Shown here: piece after piece, positions 16,081-24,923 of the stretch
Position numbering within the stretch: the first letter of the stretch is position 1
How the letters are laid out: the number at the start of each line of letters is the position of its first letter
Assembly: GCF_040096075.1 (NCBI RefSeq)
Contig: NZ_JBBMFJ010000017.1
Location: 9,987-73,986, forward strand
From: Brotaphodocola faecis
Lineage (GTDB): Bacteria > Bacillota > Clostridia > Lachnospirales > Lachnospiraceae
Direction of reading: 5' to 3'
Length of the DNA: 64,000 nt
The notes under the pieces: model-generated
What the model saw: only the letters and a program-made list of their open reading frames with translations
What the model was told of the DNA's origin: nothing
The model's database searches: none
Made by a program: the position numbers and the translations under genes

Positions 16081-17361
16081 ATGAGAACGAACAAGATCAT
16101 TGAGGCAATCCATGAAGGACGGTTGGATGAACGATTAACTGAGATTTATGCGGATTCGTATATTATTCCGTATGAGAAAAAGCGTTATGAGCAGGCACTT
16201 TACCAGTATAATGCCACGTTCGGTGCGGATGAAGTAGAGATATTCAGTGCACCGGGCAGAAGCGAGATCGGAGGAAACCATACGGATCATCAGCACGGGG
16301 AAGTGCTGGCAGCATCCATTAACCGCGATGCCATTGCCATAGTCAAAAAGTTAAACCGGCCGAGGGTAACGATTTTATCGGATGGCTGTACATCGGAAAT
16401 TACGGTCGATATTGATGATCTGGATAAACGTAAATCCGAGGAGGGAACAACCGCCGCACTGATCCGTGGCGTTCTCGCGAAGATACAGATAAACGGATAC
16501 AGCATAGGTGGATTTCAGGCGTATATTACAAGCGATGTGTTAATTGGCGCCGGTTTATCCTCTTCCGCAGCGTTTGAGACACTGATTGGAACGATCGTTT
16601 CTTACCTTTATAACAATAATGAAATATCCGCGGTAGAAATCGCAAAAATTGGCCAGTATGCGGAAAATGTTTATTTTGGCAAGCCATGCGGGCTGATGGA
16701 TCAGATGGCATGTTCTGTTGGAAGCCTGGTCCATATTAATTTTGCTGATGTGAAACGGCCAAAAATCGAGCAGGTACAGCTTGACCTGGATGCTCATGGA
16801 TACAGCTTATGTATCACCGATACAAAGGGTTCTCACGCAGATTTAACCCCGGATTATGCAGCAATCCCACAGGAAATGAAGCAGGTTGCCGAATTCTTTG
16901 GTAAAGAAGTGTTGGGCCAGGTATCCAAACAGGAGATTCTGAGAGACATACCACAGATCCGGGAAAAAGCCGGTGACCGAGCGCTTCTTCGGGCCATTCA
17001 TTTTATGAATGAGAATGAAAGAGTGCGGCAGGAAGCGGAAGCATTAAAACAGGATCATTTTTCAGAGTTTCTGGAACTGGTAAAAGAATCCGGGAATTCT
17101 TCTTATAAATATTTGCAGAATGTCTATACCAGCCGGTATATCCGCCATCAGAACCTTTCGGTAGCGCTGGCTGTAAGTGACATGGTTTTGGGCAAACAGG
17201 GAGCCAGCCGAGTGCATGGCGGCGGGTTTGCAGGAACGATCCAGGCATTTGTTCCAGAGAATATGGTGGAAGATTACCGGGAAGCAATGGAAGATATATT
17301 CGGTGAAGGCACCTGCCAGGTGCTTAAGATCCGTAAATACGGTGGTGTGAAAGTTTTATAG
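16081..17361 (+). CDS. galK: galactokinase
   Basis: A 426-residue GHMP kinase. The galactose signature GRSEIGGNHTDHQHG is near residues 60-74, the ATP-binding GAGLSSSAAFE is at ~159-169, and the C-terminal GHMP motif is RVHGGGFAGTIQAF. It phosphorylates galactose to galactose-1-phosphate, the first Leloir step. It sits between the acetyltransferase and galE; the spacing to galE is 9 bases, so the genes are co-transcribed. Confidence 0.95.
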   Translation: MRTNKIIEAIHEGRLDERLTEIYADSYIIPYEKKRYEQALYQYNATFGADEVEIFSAPGRSEIGGNHTDHQHGEVLAASINRDAIAIVKKLNRPRVTILSDGCTSEITVDIDDLDKRKSEEGTTAALIRGVLAKIQINGYSIGGFQAYITSDVLIGAGLSSSAAFETLIGTIVSYLYNNNEISAVEIAKIGQYAENVYFGKPCGLMDQMACSVGSLVHINFADVKRPKIEQVQLDLDAHGYSLCITDTKGSHADLTPDYAAIPQEMKQVAEFFGKEVLGQVSKQEILRDIPQIREKAGDRALLRAIHFMNENERVRQEAEALKQDHFSEFLELVKESGNSSYKYLQNVYTSRYIRHQNLSVALAVSDMVLGKQGASRVHGGGFAGTIQAFVPENMVEDYREAMEDIFGEGTCQVLKIRKYGGVKVL

Positions 17362-17370
17362 AAGGAGGAC

Positions 17371-18372
17371 ATGAAGATGGGTAGTATTTTGGTATTAGGT
17401 GGAGCCGGTTATATCGGATCTCACACGGTATATGAGCTGATCGATGCAGGAGAAGACGTAGTGATTGTTGATAATCTTCTGACTGGTTTTAAAGAGGCTG
17501 TACATCCAAAAGCAAGATTTTATCAGGGCGATATCCGGGACAGAGCTTTTATGGATTCTGTTTTTGAAAAAGAGGATATTGACGGAGTAATCCACTTTGC
17601 TGCAAGCTCCCAGGTTGGCGAAAGCATGAAAGAACCGCTTAAGTATTACAGCAATAATTTATGCGGTACCGAAGTCCTTCTGGAGAGCATGGTGGCCCAT
17701 GGAATTGATAAAATTGTCTTTTCTTCCACCGCGGCAACGTATGGAGAGCCTGAGAGTATTCCGATCCTGGAAACAGACCGAACTCTGCCTACCAACTGCT
17801 ATGGCGAGACCAAACTGTCTATGGAAAAAATGTTCCACTGGACATCCGTTGCCCACAATCTGAGATATGTTTCCCTGCGCTATTTCAATGCCTGCGGAGC
17901 ACATCCGAATGGAAAAATCGGTGAGGCCCACAATCCGGAAACACATCTGATCCCGCTGATCCTTCAGGTCCCGAACCATCAGAGAGAGTATATTTCCATT
18001 TTCGGCACGGATTATGATACAAAAGATGGCACCTGCGTGCGGGATTATATCCATGTCAATGACCTCGCCCAGGCCCATATCCTGGCCATGAACTATCTGC
18101 GTAATGGTGGAAAGAGCGATATCTTTAACCTTGGAAACGGAGTCGGTTTTACTGTGAAAGAGGTTGTGGAAACTGCCAGAGAAGTAACCGGACATCCGAT
18201 CCCGGCAAAGGAAGAAGCACGAAGAGCAGGAGATCCATCAACTCTGATCGCTTCCAGTGGAAGAGCAAAAGGTATCCTGGGATGGAAACCACAGTATGCA
18301 GATCTGAAAGTGATCATTGAAACAGCCTGGAAATGGCATCAGGTCCATCCGCATGGTTACAAAGCTGATTAA
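17371..18372 (+). CDS. galE: UDP-glucose 4-epimerase
   Basis: A 333-residue short-chain dehydrogenase fold protein. The NAD-binding GGAGYIGSHTV is at residues ~8-18 and the catalytic YxxxK is in YGETKLSME; SSTAATYGEP is also present. It interconverts UDP-galactose and UDP-glucose. AAGGAGG precedes the start (ATGAAGATGGG; either ATG is possible). Part of the gal block. Confidence 0.95.
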   Translation: MKMGSILVLGGAGYIGSHTVYELIDAGEDVVIVDNLLTGFKEAVHPKARFYQGDIRDRAFMDSVFEKEDIDGVIHFAASSQVGESMKEPLKYYSNNLCGTEVLLESMVAHGIDKIVFSSTAATYGEPESIPILETDRTLPTNCYGETKLSMEKMFHWTSVAHNLRYVSLRYFNACGAHPNGKIGEAHNPETHLIPLILQVPNHQREYISIFGTDYDTKDGTCVRDYIHVNDLAQAHILAMNYLRNGGKSDIFNLGNGVGFTVKEVVETAREVTGHPIPAKEEARRAGDPSTLIASSGRAKGILGWKPQYADLKVIIETAWKWHQVHPHGYKAD

Positions 18373-18386
18373 GGGGGAAGATTGCT

Positions 18387-19874
18387 ATGATCAATACGCT
18401 GATCAATGAACTTGTGGTTTATGGCTTAAAATGTGGTCTGGTGTCGGAGGATGATCAGATTTTTGTGACAAATCAGTTATTAGATCTCTTTCGTCTTTCG
18501 GAGTTTCATGAAGAAGAAATCCTGAATAGCCGACCATTAGCTGAAATTCTGGAGAATATGGTCTCTTATGCTCACCAGCAGGGGATCCTGGAAGAAGATA
18601 CCATTACATGGAAAGATTTATTTGATACCAGGATCATGGGGCTGTTAACTCCGCTTCCGTCTGTCGTCAGAGCCCGGTTCCGAAGCCTTTACCAGGAAGA
18701 CAGCAAAAAGGCCACAGATTATTTCTATAAATTGAGCCAGGATACGAACTATATTCGTACAGACCGCATCGCAAAAGATGAAAAATGGGTAACGGATACC
18801 GAGTATGGCCCGATTGATATTACCATTAACCTGTCTAAGCCGGAAAAAGATCCGAGAGATATTGCCCGGGCCGGCGCGGTGAAAAGTACTGGATATCCGA
18901 ACTGCCTCTTATGCAAAGAGAACGAAGGGTTTGCAGGAAACCTTTCTCATCCGGCAAGGCAGAACCACCGGGTGATCCCGATCAAACTGGGCGGAGAACA
19001 GTATTTCCTACAGTATTCTCCGTATGTTTACTACAATGAACACTGCATCATTTTCAATGAAGCGCACCGGCCAATGAAGATTGACCAGGCTGTATTTAAG
19101 AAACTGCTGGAATTTGTAAAGATGTTTCCGCACTATACGGCCGGCTCCAATGCGGACCTTCCGATTGTCGGCGGTTCCATTTTAAGCCACGATCATTTTC
19201 AGGGCGGCGGCTACGTTTTTGCAATGGCCAAGGCACCTTATGAGAGTAAATTTGTCATTCCGGGCTATGAGGATCTGACTGCAGGTATCGTGAGATGGCC
19301 TATGTCCGTTATCCGGTTAAGAGGAACTGATACAGAGCGGATCGCTCTGGCAGCAGACCATATCCTTACCGCATGGCGTGGGTATACCGACAAGGAAGCT
19401 TTCATTTTTAGTGAAACAGATGGAACACCGCACAATACGATCACTCCGATTGCAAGAATGCATGAAGATCTGTATGAATTGGATCTGGTACTTCGAAACA
19501 ACATTACAACGGACGAGTGCCCGTGGGGCGTATACCATCCGTCAGCAGACCTTCACCATATCAAAAAGGAAAATATTGGCCTGATCGAAGTAATGGGACT
19601 GGCTGTTTTGCCGGCGCGGCTGAAAAAGGAAATGGCGCTTCTGGAACAATATATCCTTGAAAAACAGGATATCCGCAGCAATCCGGAGATTGAAAAGCAT
19701 GCGGACTGGGTAGATGCATGGATTGGATCCTATGAAATAACAGAGGAGAACATTCATACCATTCTGCAGAAAGAAATTGGAAAAGTCTTTGTCCGGGTTC
19801 TGGAATGTGCCGGTGTATATAAGAATACAGAAGAGGGCAGAATTGCTTTTGGAAGGTTCATTAAAACCTTATAA
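18387..19874 (+). CDS. galT: UDP-glucose-hexose-1-phosphate uridylyltransferase (type 2)
   Basis: A 495-residue Firmicute-type GalT. The catalytic histidine region is GGSILSHDHFQGG near residues 266-278, preceded by the PHYTAGSNADLP stretch. It transfers UMP from UDP-glucose to galactose-1-P. The length matches the GalT2 family rather than the 350-residue E. coli type. Last gene of the operon, 14 bases after galE; a terminator follows at 19945. Confidence 0.93.
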   Translation: MINTLINELVVYGLKCGLVSEDDQIFVTNQLLDLFRLSEFHEEEILNSRPLAEILENMVSYAHQQGILEEDTITWKDLFDTRIMGLLTPLPSVVRARFRSLYQEDSKKATDYFYKLSQDTNYIRTDRIAKDEKWVTDTEYGPIDITINLSKPEKDPRDIARAGAVKSTGYPNCLLCKENEGFAGNLSHPARQNHRVIPIKLGGEQYFLQYSPYVYYNEHCIIFNEAHRPMKIDQAVFKKLLEFVKMFPHYTAGSNADLPIVGGSILSHDHFQGGGYVFAMAKAPYESKFVIPGYEDLTAGIVRWPMSVIRLRGTDTERIALAADHILTAWRGYTDKEAFIFSETDGTPHNTITPIARMHEDLYELDLVLRNNITTDECPWGVYHPSADLHHIKKENIGLIEVMGLAVLPARLKKEMALLEQYILEKQDIRSNPEIEKHADWVDAWIGSYEITEENIHTILQKEIGKVFVRVLECAGVYKNTEEGRIAFGRFIKTL

Positions 19875-19944
19875 CCCCTTACAAAAAGCAGTTGGACATC
19901 AAGCGTTTGAATTTCATAATTAAAAATCCCCTTTCCATTAAAAG

Positions 19945-19990
19945 ACTTCACAGAGTTGGCCTGTACAGCGTCATCTTTGTGAAGTTTTTT
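19945..19990 (+). terminator. terminator of the lac-gal operon
   Basis: ACTTCACAGAG pairs with CTTTGTGAAGT across a 19-base loop, followed by TTTTTT. Confidence 0.8.
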
Positions 19991-20111
19991 GCTAGGGCTT
20001 GCGCAGGCAGAGTATATTTGCTAGAATTAAGAACAAATGTTTGCAAAATAAAGAAATAGCTTCCGGAAGCTTGAGATTTTTGAACCAGAAACAAAAAAGG
20101 ACTGATTATAT

Positions 20112-20645
20112 ATGCAGAAGAAAATGATACTAAAAAGTAATATGCGGGTGTATTTTGATATGGATGGGACGATTGCAAAATGGCGCGATGTTCCAGTGGA
20201 GGAAAGCAGAAAACCCGGATATTATACAGACCTGGAGCCCGAAACAGAATTATTGGATTTTTTAGGTGCTGCTCTGGAAGCAGATGAGAATATGAATATC
20301 CTTTCCTCATACTATACAGATACCAGAGCGCTTTTAGAAAAGAAAAAGTGGCTGGATAAGTACCTGCCGGGAATCAGCTCTTCGCACTGTCTCTTTGTCC
20401 CTTATGGAAAGAATAAGGCAGAATTTGTTGAGACCATGCTGCATCGGAAACTGGGGAAAATGGATATTCTGGTGGATGATCATACACCAAACTTGAAACG
20501 ATGGGAAACGGCCGGAGGTACAGGCATAAAATGGTTGAACGGAATTAATGGAAAGAATGGCCGGTTTGAAGGTATTCGGGTAGGCAGTGTAGAGGAGCTG
20601 AAAGTAGCATTCGATAAGATTGCAGATAGAAAAGCGGTTGGATAA
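20112..20645 (+). CDS. HAD-family 5'(3')-deoxyribonucleotidase-like phosphatase
   Basis: A 177-residue protein. The HAD nucleophile motif YFDMDGTIAKW is at ~15-25, and the late motif ILVDDHTPNLKRWE gives the metal-binding Asp pair. The organisation fits the NT5C-like cytosolic 5'-nucleotidases. It probably dephosphorylates nucleoside monophosphates or a similar small substrate. It is monocistronic between the gal terminator and a decayed regulator. Starts within the first 11 codons are ambiguous; 20112 is the outermost ATG. Confidence 0.7.
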   Translation: MQKKMILKSNMRVYFDMDGTIAKWRDVPVEESRKPGYYTDLEPETELLDFLGAALEADENMNILSSYYTDTRALLEKKKWLDKYLPGISSSHCLFVPYGKNKAEFVETMLHRKLGKMDILVDDHTPNLKRWETAGGTGIKWLNGINGKNGRFEGIRVGSVEELKVAFDKIADRKAVG

Positions 20646-20689
20646 TAGAAACAGGGGGTCATTCGTGATACAACGGAATACACGGGGAA

Positions 20690-21440
20690 GCATATGCCAA
20701 AAGCGAAATGGAAGCTGAATGCCATACACATATCAGAAAGACTGTAGGAGAGTTTTCGGCCTATCTCCCGCAGCGCTCTGACCACGGTGGTTGTGCCCAT
20801 GGTTACGGAAAGACAACCGCGGTAAACTGGTATCTGGCTGAGTGCACCAGGACAGAAACCTTAAAGGTTATCCGCATCAGCGTTTATTCCGATAATCTTG
20901 CCATCTTTTGGAGAAGTGTGCAGGATGCTTTTGCCCGCGCTGGTTTTGTATTTTTACGTGATTATATCTGCCCGGAATAGCCTGAACCATACGGAACTGG
21001 CTGTCTACGCGCACCGGTGCAGAACCAATCTTTCTGAAGCGCAGGTTGAAAGCCTGCTTTATTCCAGCGAGGGGATCCGCGGTTTATCTGAATCTGCTGA
21101 CACTTTCTGAGTACGGTGTATTGCCGGGACGCACTTCCGATATTTATACCACATTTACCGCGGCTATGATTGATCCGCTGCCAGAGAAGCAGCGGGAGTT
21201 TTTGGCAGTCATGGGTCTGGCCGATGAATTTACAGTGGAAATGGCACAGTTTATTACTGGGGATGCGCAGGCAGGACAGACGATTTCTAGGCTGACGGAA
21301 CAGAATGCCTTTGTAAAGCGGCTACCGGATGGCATTACATACCGTTTTCATCACATGATGAAGGAATGTGCGGAGCACAGCTTTCTGGCTCTGAGTGCAG
21401 AAACACAGAAGTTTTATTGGGCGCGGTTTGGCCTGTGGTA
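20690..21440 (+). pseudogene. MalT-like (LuxR-family) ATP-dependent regulator remnant
   Basis: Pieces of a signal-transducing NTPase regulator lie in three frames. ISERL and SRSALTTVV are in one frame and MGYGKTTAVNWYLAE (the P-loop) in the next, with a frameshift at about 20810. Another shift occurs near 20965. The NB-ARC-like middle follows in a third frame (LPEKQREFLAVMGLADEFTVEMAQFITG and YRFHHMMKECAEHSFL). The tetratricopeptide and LuxR DNA-binding parts are gone. Its position right after the lac-gal operon suggests it may once have been a local sugar regulator. This is inference. Confidence 0.65.
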
Positions 21441-21669
21441 TGAAACGAGGAAATATTCGGTGAATGGAAAAACATACCGGTACAGCAGCCGTCAGTCAGT
21501 TTCCAGTAAACGAGATGTGGGAAAGCAGGTGGTTGGATATTATAAGCCAGACCGGCCGGATCTCATCACGGAAAACCGCCCAAGAAAGCCAGTGTTTGGT
21601 GGATTCTTATATTTCTACGGAGCTGTAATCTGTCTGTTTTTCGGAATTATGTCATTTACTGGAATGTGA
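21441..21669 (+). pseudogene. C-terminal fragment of a DUF3592-type membrane protein
   Basis: In frame after the MalT-like remnant comes SVNGKTYRYSSRQSVSSKRDVG followed by VVGYYKPDRPDLITENR and a hydrophobic helix (FGGFLYFYGAVICLFFGIMSF). This pattern is that of DUF3592 proteins, not of MalT. A deletion seems to have joined two genes. Confidence 0.5.
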
Positions 21670-21782
21670 TGGCCAGATGTTGATATCATATAGGGCGCGA
21701 CTTATAGTGATGTATTACTGGAATATACCAAAGGGGAAAAATTGCAGATATACTGGCTTGCTTCGCCAATATAGCGATTGCG

Positions 21783-21843
21783 GCGGCATGTTCAGCCCGC
21801 TGTTCACCACTACAACGCGTGAACAGCGGGCTGAACATGCCGC
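21783..21843. repeat. perfect 25-bp inverted repeat (hairpin)
   Basis: GCGGCATGTTCAGCCCGCTG plus TTCAC pairs perfectly with its reverse complement across an 11-base spacer (CACTACAACGC). There is no T run. The stretch 21670-22189 otherwise holds no convincing gene; it may include the left end of the IS91-like element. Confidence 0.85.
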
Positions 21844-22189
21844 AAACATTTTTAAAGATTTACTGCTTATAGGCCGTTGGGATATGCGGTAATATTAAAT
21901 TGTCAGCAAGTTCTTAAAACTGGAATTGAACAAAATCGCTGCGCGATGGCCTGCCAAGGCTGTGGCATAGCGATTTTCTTTTTCCTATAACAAAACAGTG
22001 GAAAGCAAGTCCTAAAAGTAGTATTGTTAAGTCACCACAACGAAACAATCAAACAGGATCGACCTTCCCACTGCCTATGAAAAGAATACCACCCTTCCGC
22101 TTGGTTGGCAAGCGGTTTTATGACCCAAATGCACCTCCATATAAAGCAGTGTTTCGGATAACTACTGATTTTATATGGAGGATTTTATT

Positions 22190-23041
22190 ATGTATGAAAA
22201 ATATTTAGAACAGCTTGAAGAAGCCGGGAAAATCCGTAACCTCAAAGAACGTTCCATCAGTTGCTATAAAAACTATGTTTCTTACTTTCTGAAATATCAG
22301 AATAAGAATCCCAAAGAACTTACCTGTCAGGATGTCAGGGCTTTTTTGCTTGCGAAAAAAGAGGAAGGACTGAAAGCCACAACTCTGAATCTTTACAATT
22401 CTGCCATCCGTTTTTTCTATCGGAATGTCCTACATATCCTTTGGGATGACATCACAGTTCCACGTATGATTCTAGAACATAAGCTTCCTACTGTACTGAC
22501 TGCCTCTGAGATTGACCGCCTGTTAGATGCTGTTGATGATATCAAATATAAGGCTATGTTCTCAGTCATGTATTCCTCAGGTATGAGAGTTTCTGAAGTG
22601 ATCCATCTTCATTATGACGATATCTCCCGTTCAAATATGCAGATCCATGTCCGGGATACCAAGAATAGAATGGACCGTTATACCATTCTCTCCAAACGTT
22701 GTCTGGATATCCTTACACAATACTGGTTTGAGAAAGGTCGTCCCCGTGGCATCCTGTTTCCGAATAAATTTACTGGTAATTATCTAACAGTCAGTACTCT
22801 GGAACAGGTAATGCGACGGGCAGTAGCTGATGCAGAACTTCCAAAGGCAGCAACCCCTCACTGTCTCCGCCATAGCTTTGCAACCCATCTGATGGAACAA
22901 GGCATAGAACGGCAGAACATTCAAGCTCTGCTTGGACACCGTGATCCGAAATCTACGGAAGTTTATCTTCATGTCAGCAACAAATCCCTCATGGGCATTC
23001 AAAGCCCTTTTGACAGGAAAGAAGGTACTGGCCATGAATAA
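22190..23041 (+). CDS. tyrosine recombinase/integrase of the IS91-like element
   Basis: A 283-residue tyrosine recombinase. The N-terminal SAM-like core-binding domain is followed by the catalytic set: Arg in SSGMRVSEVIHL, HxxR in HCLRHSFATHLMEQG, His in LLGHRDPKSTEVYLH, and the final Tyr. All residues are present. The ATG at 22190 is selected by ATGGAGG seven bases upstream; the ATG at 22175 has no site. It overlaps the transposase gene by eight bases and probably assists the element's movement or resolution. Confidence 0.85.
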   Translation: MYEKYLEQLEEAGKIRNLKERSISCYKNYVSYFLKYQNKNPKELTCQDVRAFLLAKKEEGLKATTLNLYNSAIRFFYRNVLHILWDDITVPRMILEHKLPTVLTASEIDRLLDAVDDIKYKAMFSVMYSSGMRVSEVIHLHYDDISRSNMQIHVRDTKNRMDRYTILSKRCLDILTQYWFEKGRPRGILFPNKFTGNYLTVSTLEQVMRRAVADAELPKAATPHCLRHSFATHLMEQGIERQNIQALLGHRDPKSTEVYLHVSNKSLMGIQSPFDRKEGTGHE

Positions 23042-24185
23042 ACCCACCGTCCAGGATATTTTCCGACGTTTTTATCCAGCATACCTTGAAAAGTATTCTC
23101 CATCCCCGGAACAGGCAAAAGCTGTCCGGAACATCCTGAACTGCAAAACAGGAGCCTATGGCGCAAATATCAGTGTATGTGAAGACTGTGGTGCTGTCCA
23201 GATTCATTATAATTCCTGTCGTAACCGCTGTTGTCCCATGTGTCAGGCTATTCCAAAAGAAATGTGGATGGATGCTCGCAGAGAAGATGTACTTGATGCA
23301 CCTTATTTCCATCTGGTGTTTACAGTCCCTGACATTCTGAATCCGGTCATTTACAGTAACCAGAAACTGTTATATGACACGCTCTATCATGCAGCCTCTG
23401 CTACCATTCAAGAACTTACATCAGACCCAAAGCACCTCGGAGCTTCCGTTGGTTATATCTGCATCCTTCATACATGGGGCTCTGAAATGAACTTCCACCC
23501 TCATATTCATACGATACTGCTCGGCGGTGGACTGACACCGAAAAATGAGTGGAAAGATAATGGTACGGAGTTTTTTCTCCCTATATGGGCTATCTCCAAA
23601 GTATTTCGTGGTAAATATATGGATGAACTGAAAAATCTCTGGAATACAGATCAGCTTGAGTTTCATGGAACAGCAGAAAAATACCGTAATCATTATGAAT
23701 TCAAAGAACTTATAGATTCCTGTTATGACGCAGAATGGGTTCCTTACTGTAAGAAAACTTTTAACGGTGCACAATCTGTGATTGATTACCTTGGAAAGTA
23801 TACCCATAGGATCGCTATCAGCAATCACCGCATCATCCATATGGATGATGAAAATGTTACTTTTTCCGTTAAGGATTACCGGAAAGAAGGACAATGGAAG
23901 GAACTGACCCTTTCCGGCATTGAATTTATACGGCATTTTCTGATGCATGTGCCACCCAGACGTTTTGTCAGGATCCGGCATTATGGACTTCTATGTTCCC
24001 GCAGCAAGCACAAAAAACTCACTTTATGCCGGAATCTTCTCGGATGTAAAAAATATCTTTCAAGGCTCAGGGCTAAGGAAATGCCGGAAATACTGAAACA
24101 GCTATACGGGATAAACATCTGTGTATGTAAATCCTGCGGTGGACATCTTGGAAAACCACAACTGAGAATACCGCAAAGGTGTTAA
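23034..24185 (+). CDS. IS91-family HUH transposase
   Basis: A 383-residue protein. The N-terminal zinc-binding domain is CEDCGAVQIHYNSCRNRCCPMC. The HUH metal site is FHPHIHTILLGGG near residue 165, and the Tyr nucleophile region is VIDYLGKYTHRIAISN. This is the Y2_Tnp type that nicks and transfers a single strand. The start at 23034 lies inside the end of the recombinase gene. The C-terminus has a second CxxC pair (CVCKSCGGHLG). Confidence 0.9.
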   Translation: MNKPTVQDIFRRFYPAYLEKYSPSPEQAKAVRNILNCKTGAYGANISVCEDCGAVQIHYNSCRNRCCPMCQAIPKEMWMDARREDVLDAPYFHLVFTVPDILNPVIYSNQKLLYDTLYHAASATIQELTSDPKHLGASVGYICILHTWGSEMNFHPHIHTILLGGGLTPKNEWKDNGTEFFLPIWAISKVFRGKYMDELKNLWNTDQLEFHGTAEKYRNHYEFKELIDSCYDAEWVPYCKKTFNGAQSVIDYLGKYTHRIAISNHRIIHMDDENVTFSVKDYRKEGQWKELTLSGIEFIRHFLMHVPPRRFVRIRHYGLLCSRSKHKKLTLCRNLLGCKKYLSRLRAKEMPEILKQLYGINICVCKSCGGHLGKPQLRIPQRC

Positions 24186-24380
24186 AATCCAAATCTTTTA
24201 TATGTTTTTAAGCCTCAAAATCCTGAGGTTTTATTGTTGTACCTATTTATCTGAAAACACTTGATTTCTGTAGCGTCTGCACAGGAAATCCTGTATAATT
24301 ATGGATAAGAACAAAAGATTGAAAGTCCATAGGTAGCAACTACCCGGACGCTCACTTTGTTCAATTAGGTCAAATCGAAA

Positions 24381-24440
24381 ATGGAGTAAACGAAGGGGCA
24401 GTTCACTGGAATGCCAAAACTGCTTTTTCGTTTACCCCAT
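24381..24440. repeat. imperfect 23-bp stem-loop at the IS91-like right end
   Basis: ATGGAGTAAACGAAGGGGCA pairs with TGCTTTTTCGTTTACCCCAT with three mismatches; the arms extend by GTT/AAC. It lies between the transposase and the next gene, and may be the terminal hairpin of the element or a terminator for the convergent genes. Confidence 0.55.
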
Positions 24441-24462
24441 CATCGATTCTAACCTAAAGAAT

Positions 24463-24777
24463 TTAACGTTCTCTTTTATGTCTATCAATAAGCAACAAAA
24501 CAAACATAATAAGCCATATCCCCCATGCGATCCAACAGCCTATTCCTTGATATTGGATATCTATGATTATTCCAATAATAAAAGGAACTGACATAAACAT
24601 CATTCTTTTTCCATATGCCTTACACATAGCATTCTCATCGTATTTCTTTCGTTCATCCGCTGATTTCATATTATAACCAGATAAAAATCGGGCAGCTTTT
24701 CCTTTTGATTTGTAAAAATATATTCCAAATAGAAACATGAGTACTGCCATTGAAAAATCATAAATAATAATGAACAT
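24463..24777 (-). CDS. DUF3784-type small membrane protein
   Basis: A 104-residue protein with three hydrophobic segments (residues 1-20, 57-75 and 80-97). Between the first two, AARFLSGYNMKSADERKKYDENAMCKAYGKR matches the DUF3784 signature. Function is unknown. The ATG at 24777 follows AAAGGAG at nine bases and is preferred to the upstream TTG. Confidence 0.75.
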   Translation of the reverse strand: MFIIIYDFSMAVLMFLFGIYFYKSKGKAARFLSGYNMKSADERKKYDENAMCKAYGKRMMFMSVPFIIGIIIDIQYQGIGCWIAWGIWLIMFVLLLIDRHKRER

Positions 24778-24923
24778 ATTATCCAGCTCCTTTCGCTCTG
24801 TCAAATACCAATTTGCTAATCTAATTATGCACTATTTCTATCAGCCGCTCGACGATATGTTCCTACATATCTGTGGTAATCTGTCTGTCCATTTTACCCA
24901 ACGTGGAATTAGCTGAATCCGCG

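Larger units (their letters stand above)
22000..24440 (+). mobile_element. IS91-family element with accessory tyrosine recombinase
   Basis: Two overlapping genes, a tyrosine recombinase and an IS91-type HUH transposase, are followed by a long imperfect hairpin at 24381-24440 that could be the ori/ter-type end. IS91 elements move by rolling circle and lack terminal inverted repeats and target duplication, so the ends given here are approximate. Confidence 0.7.
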
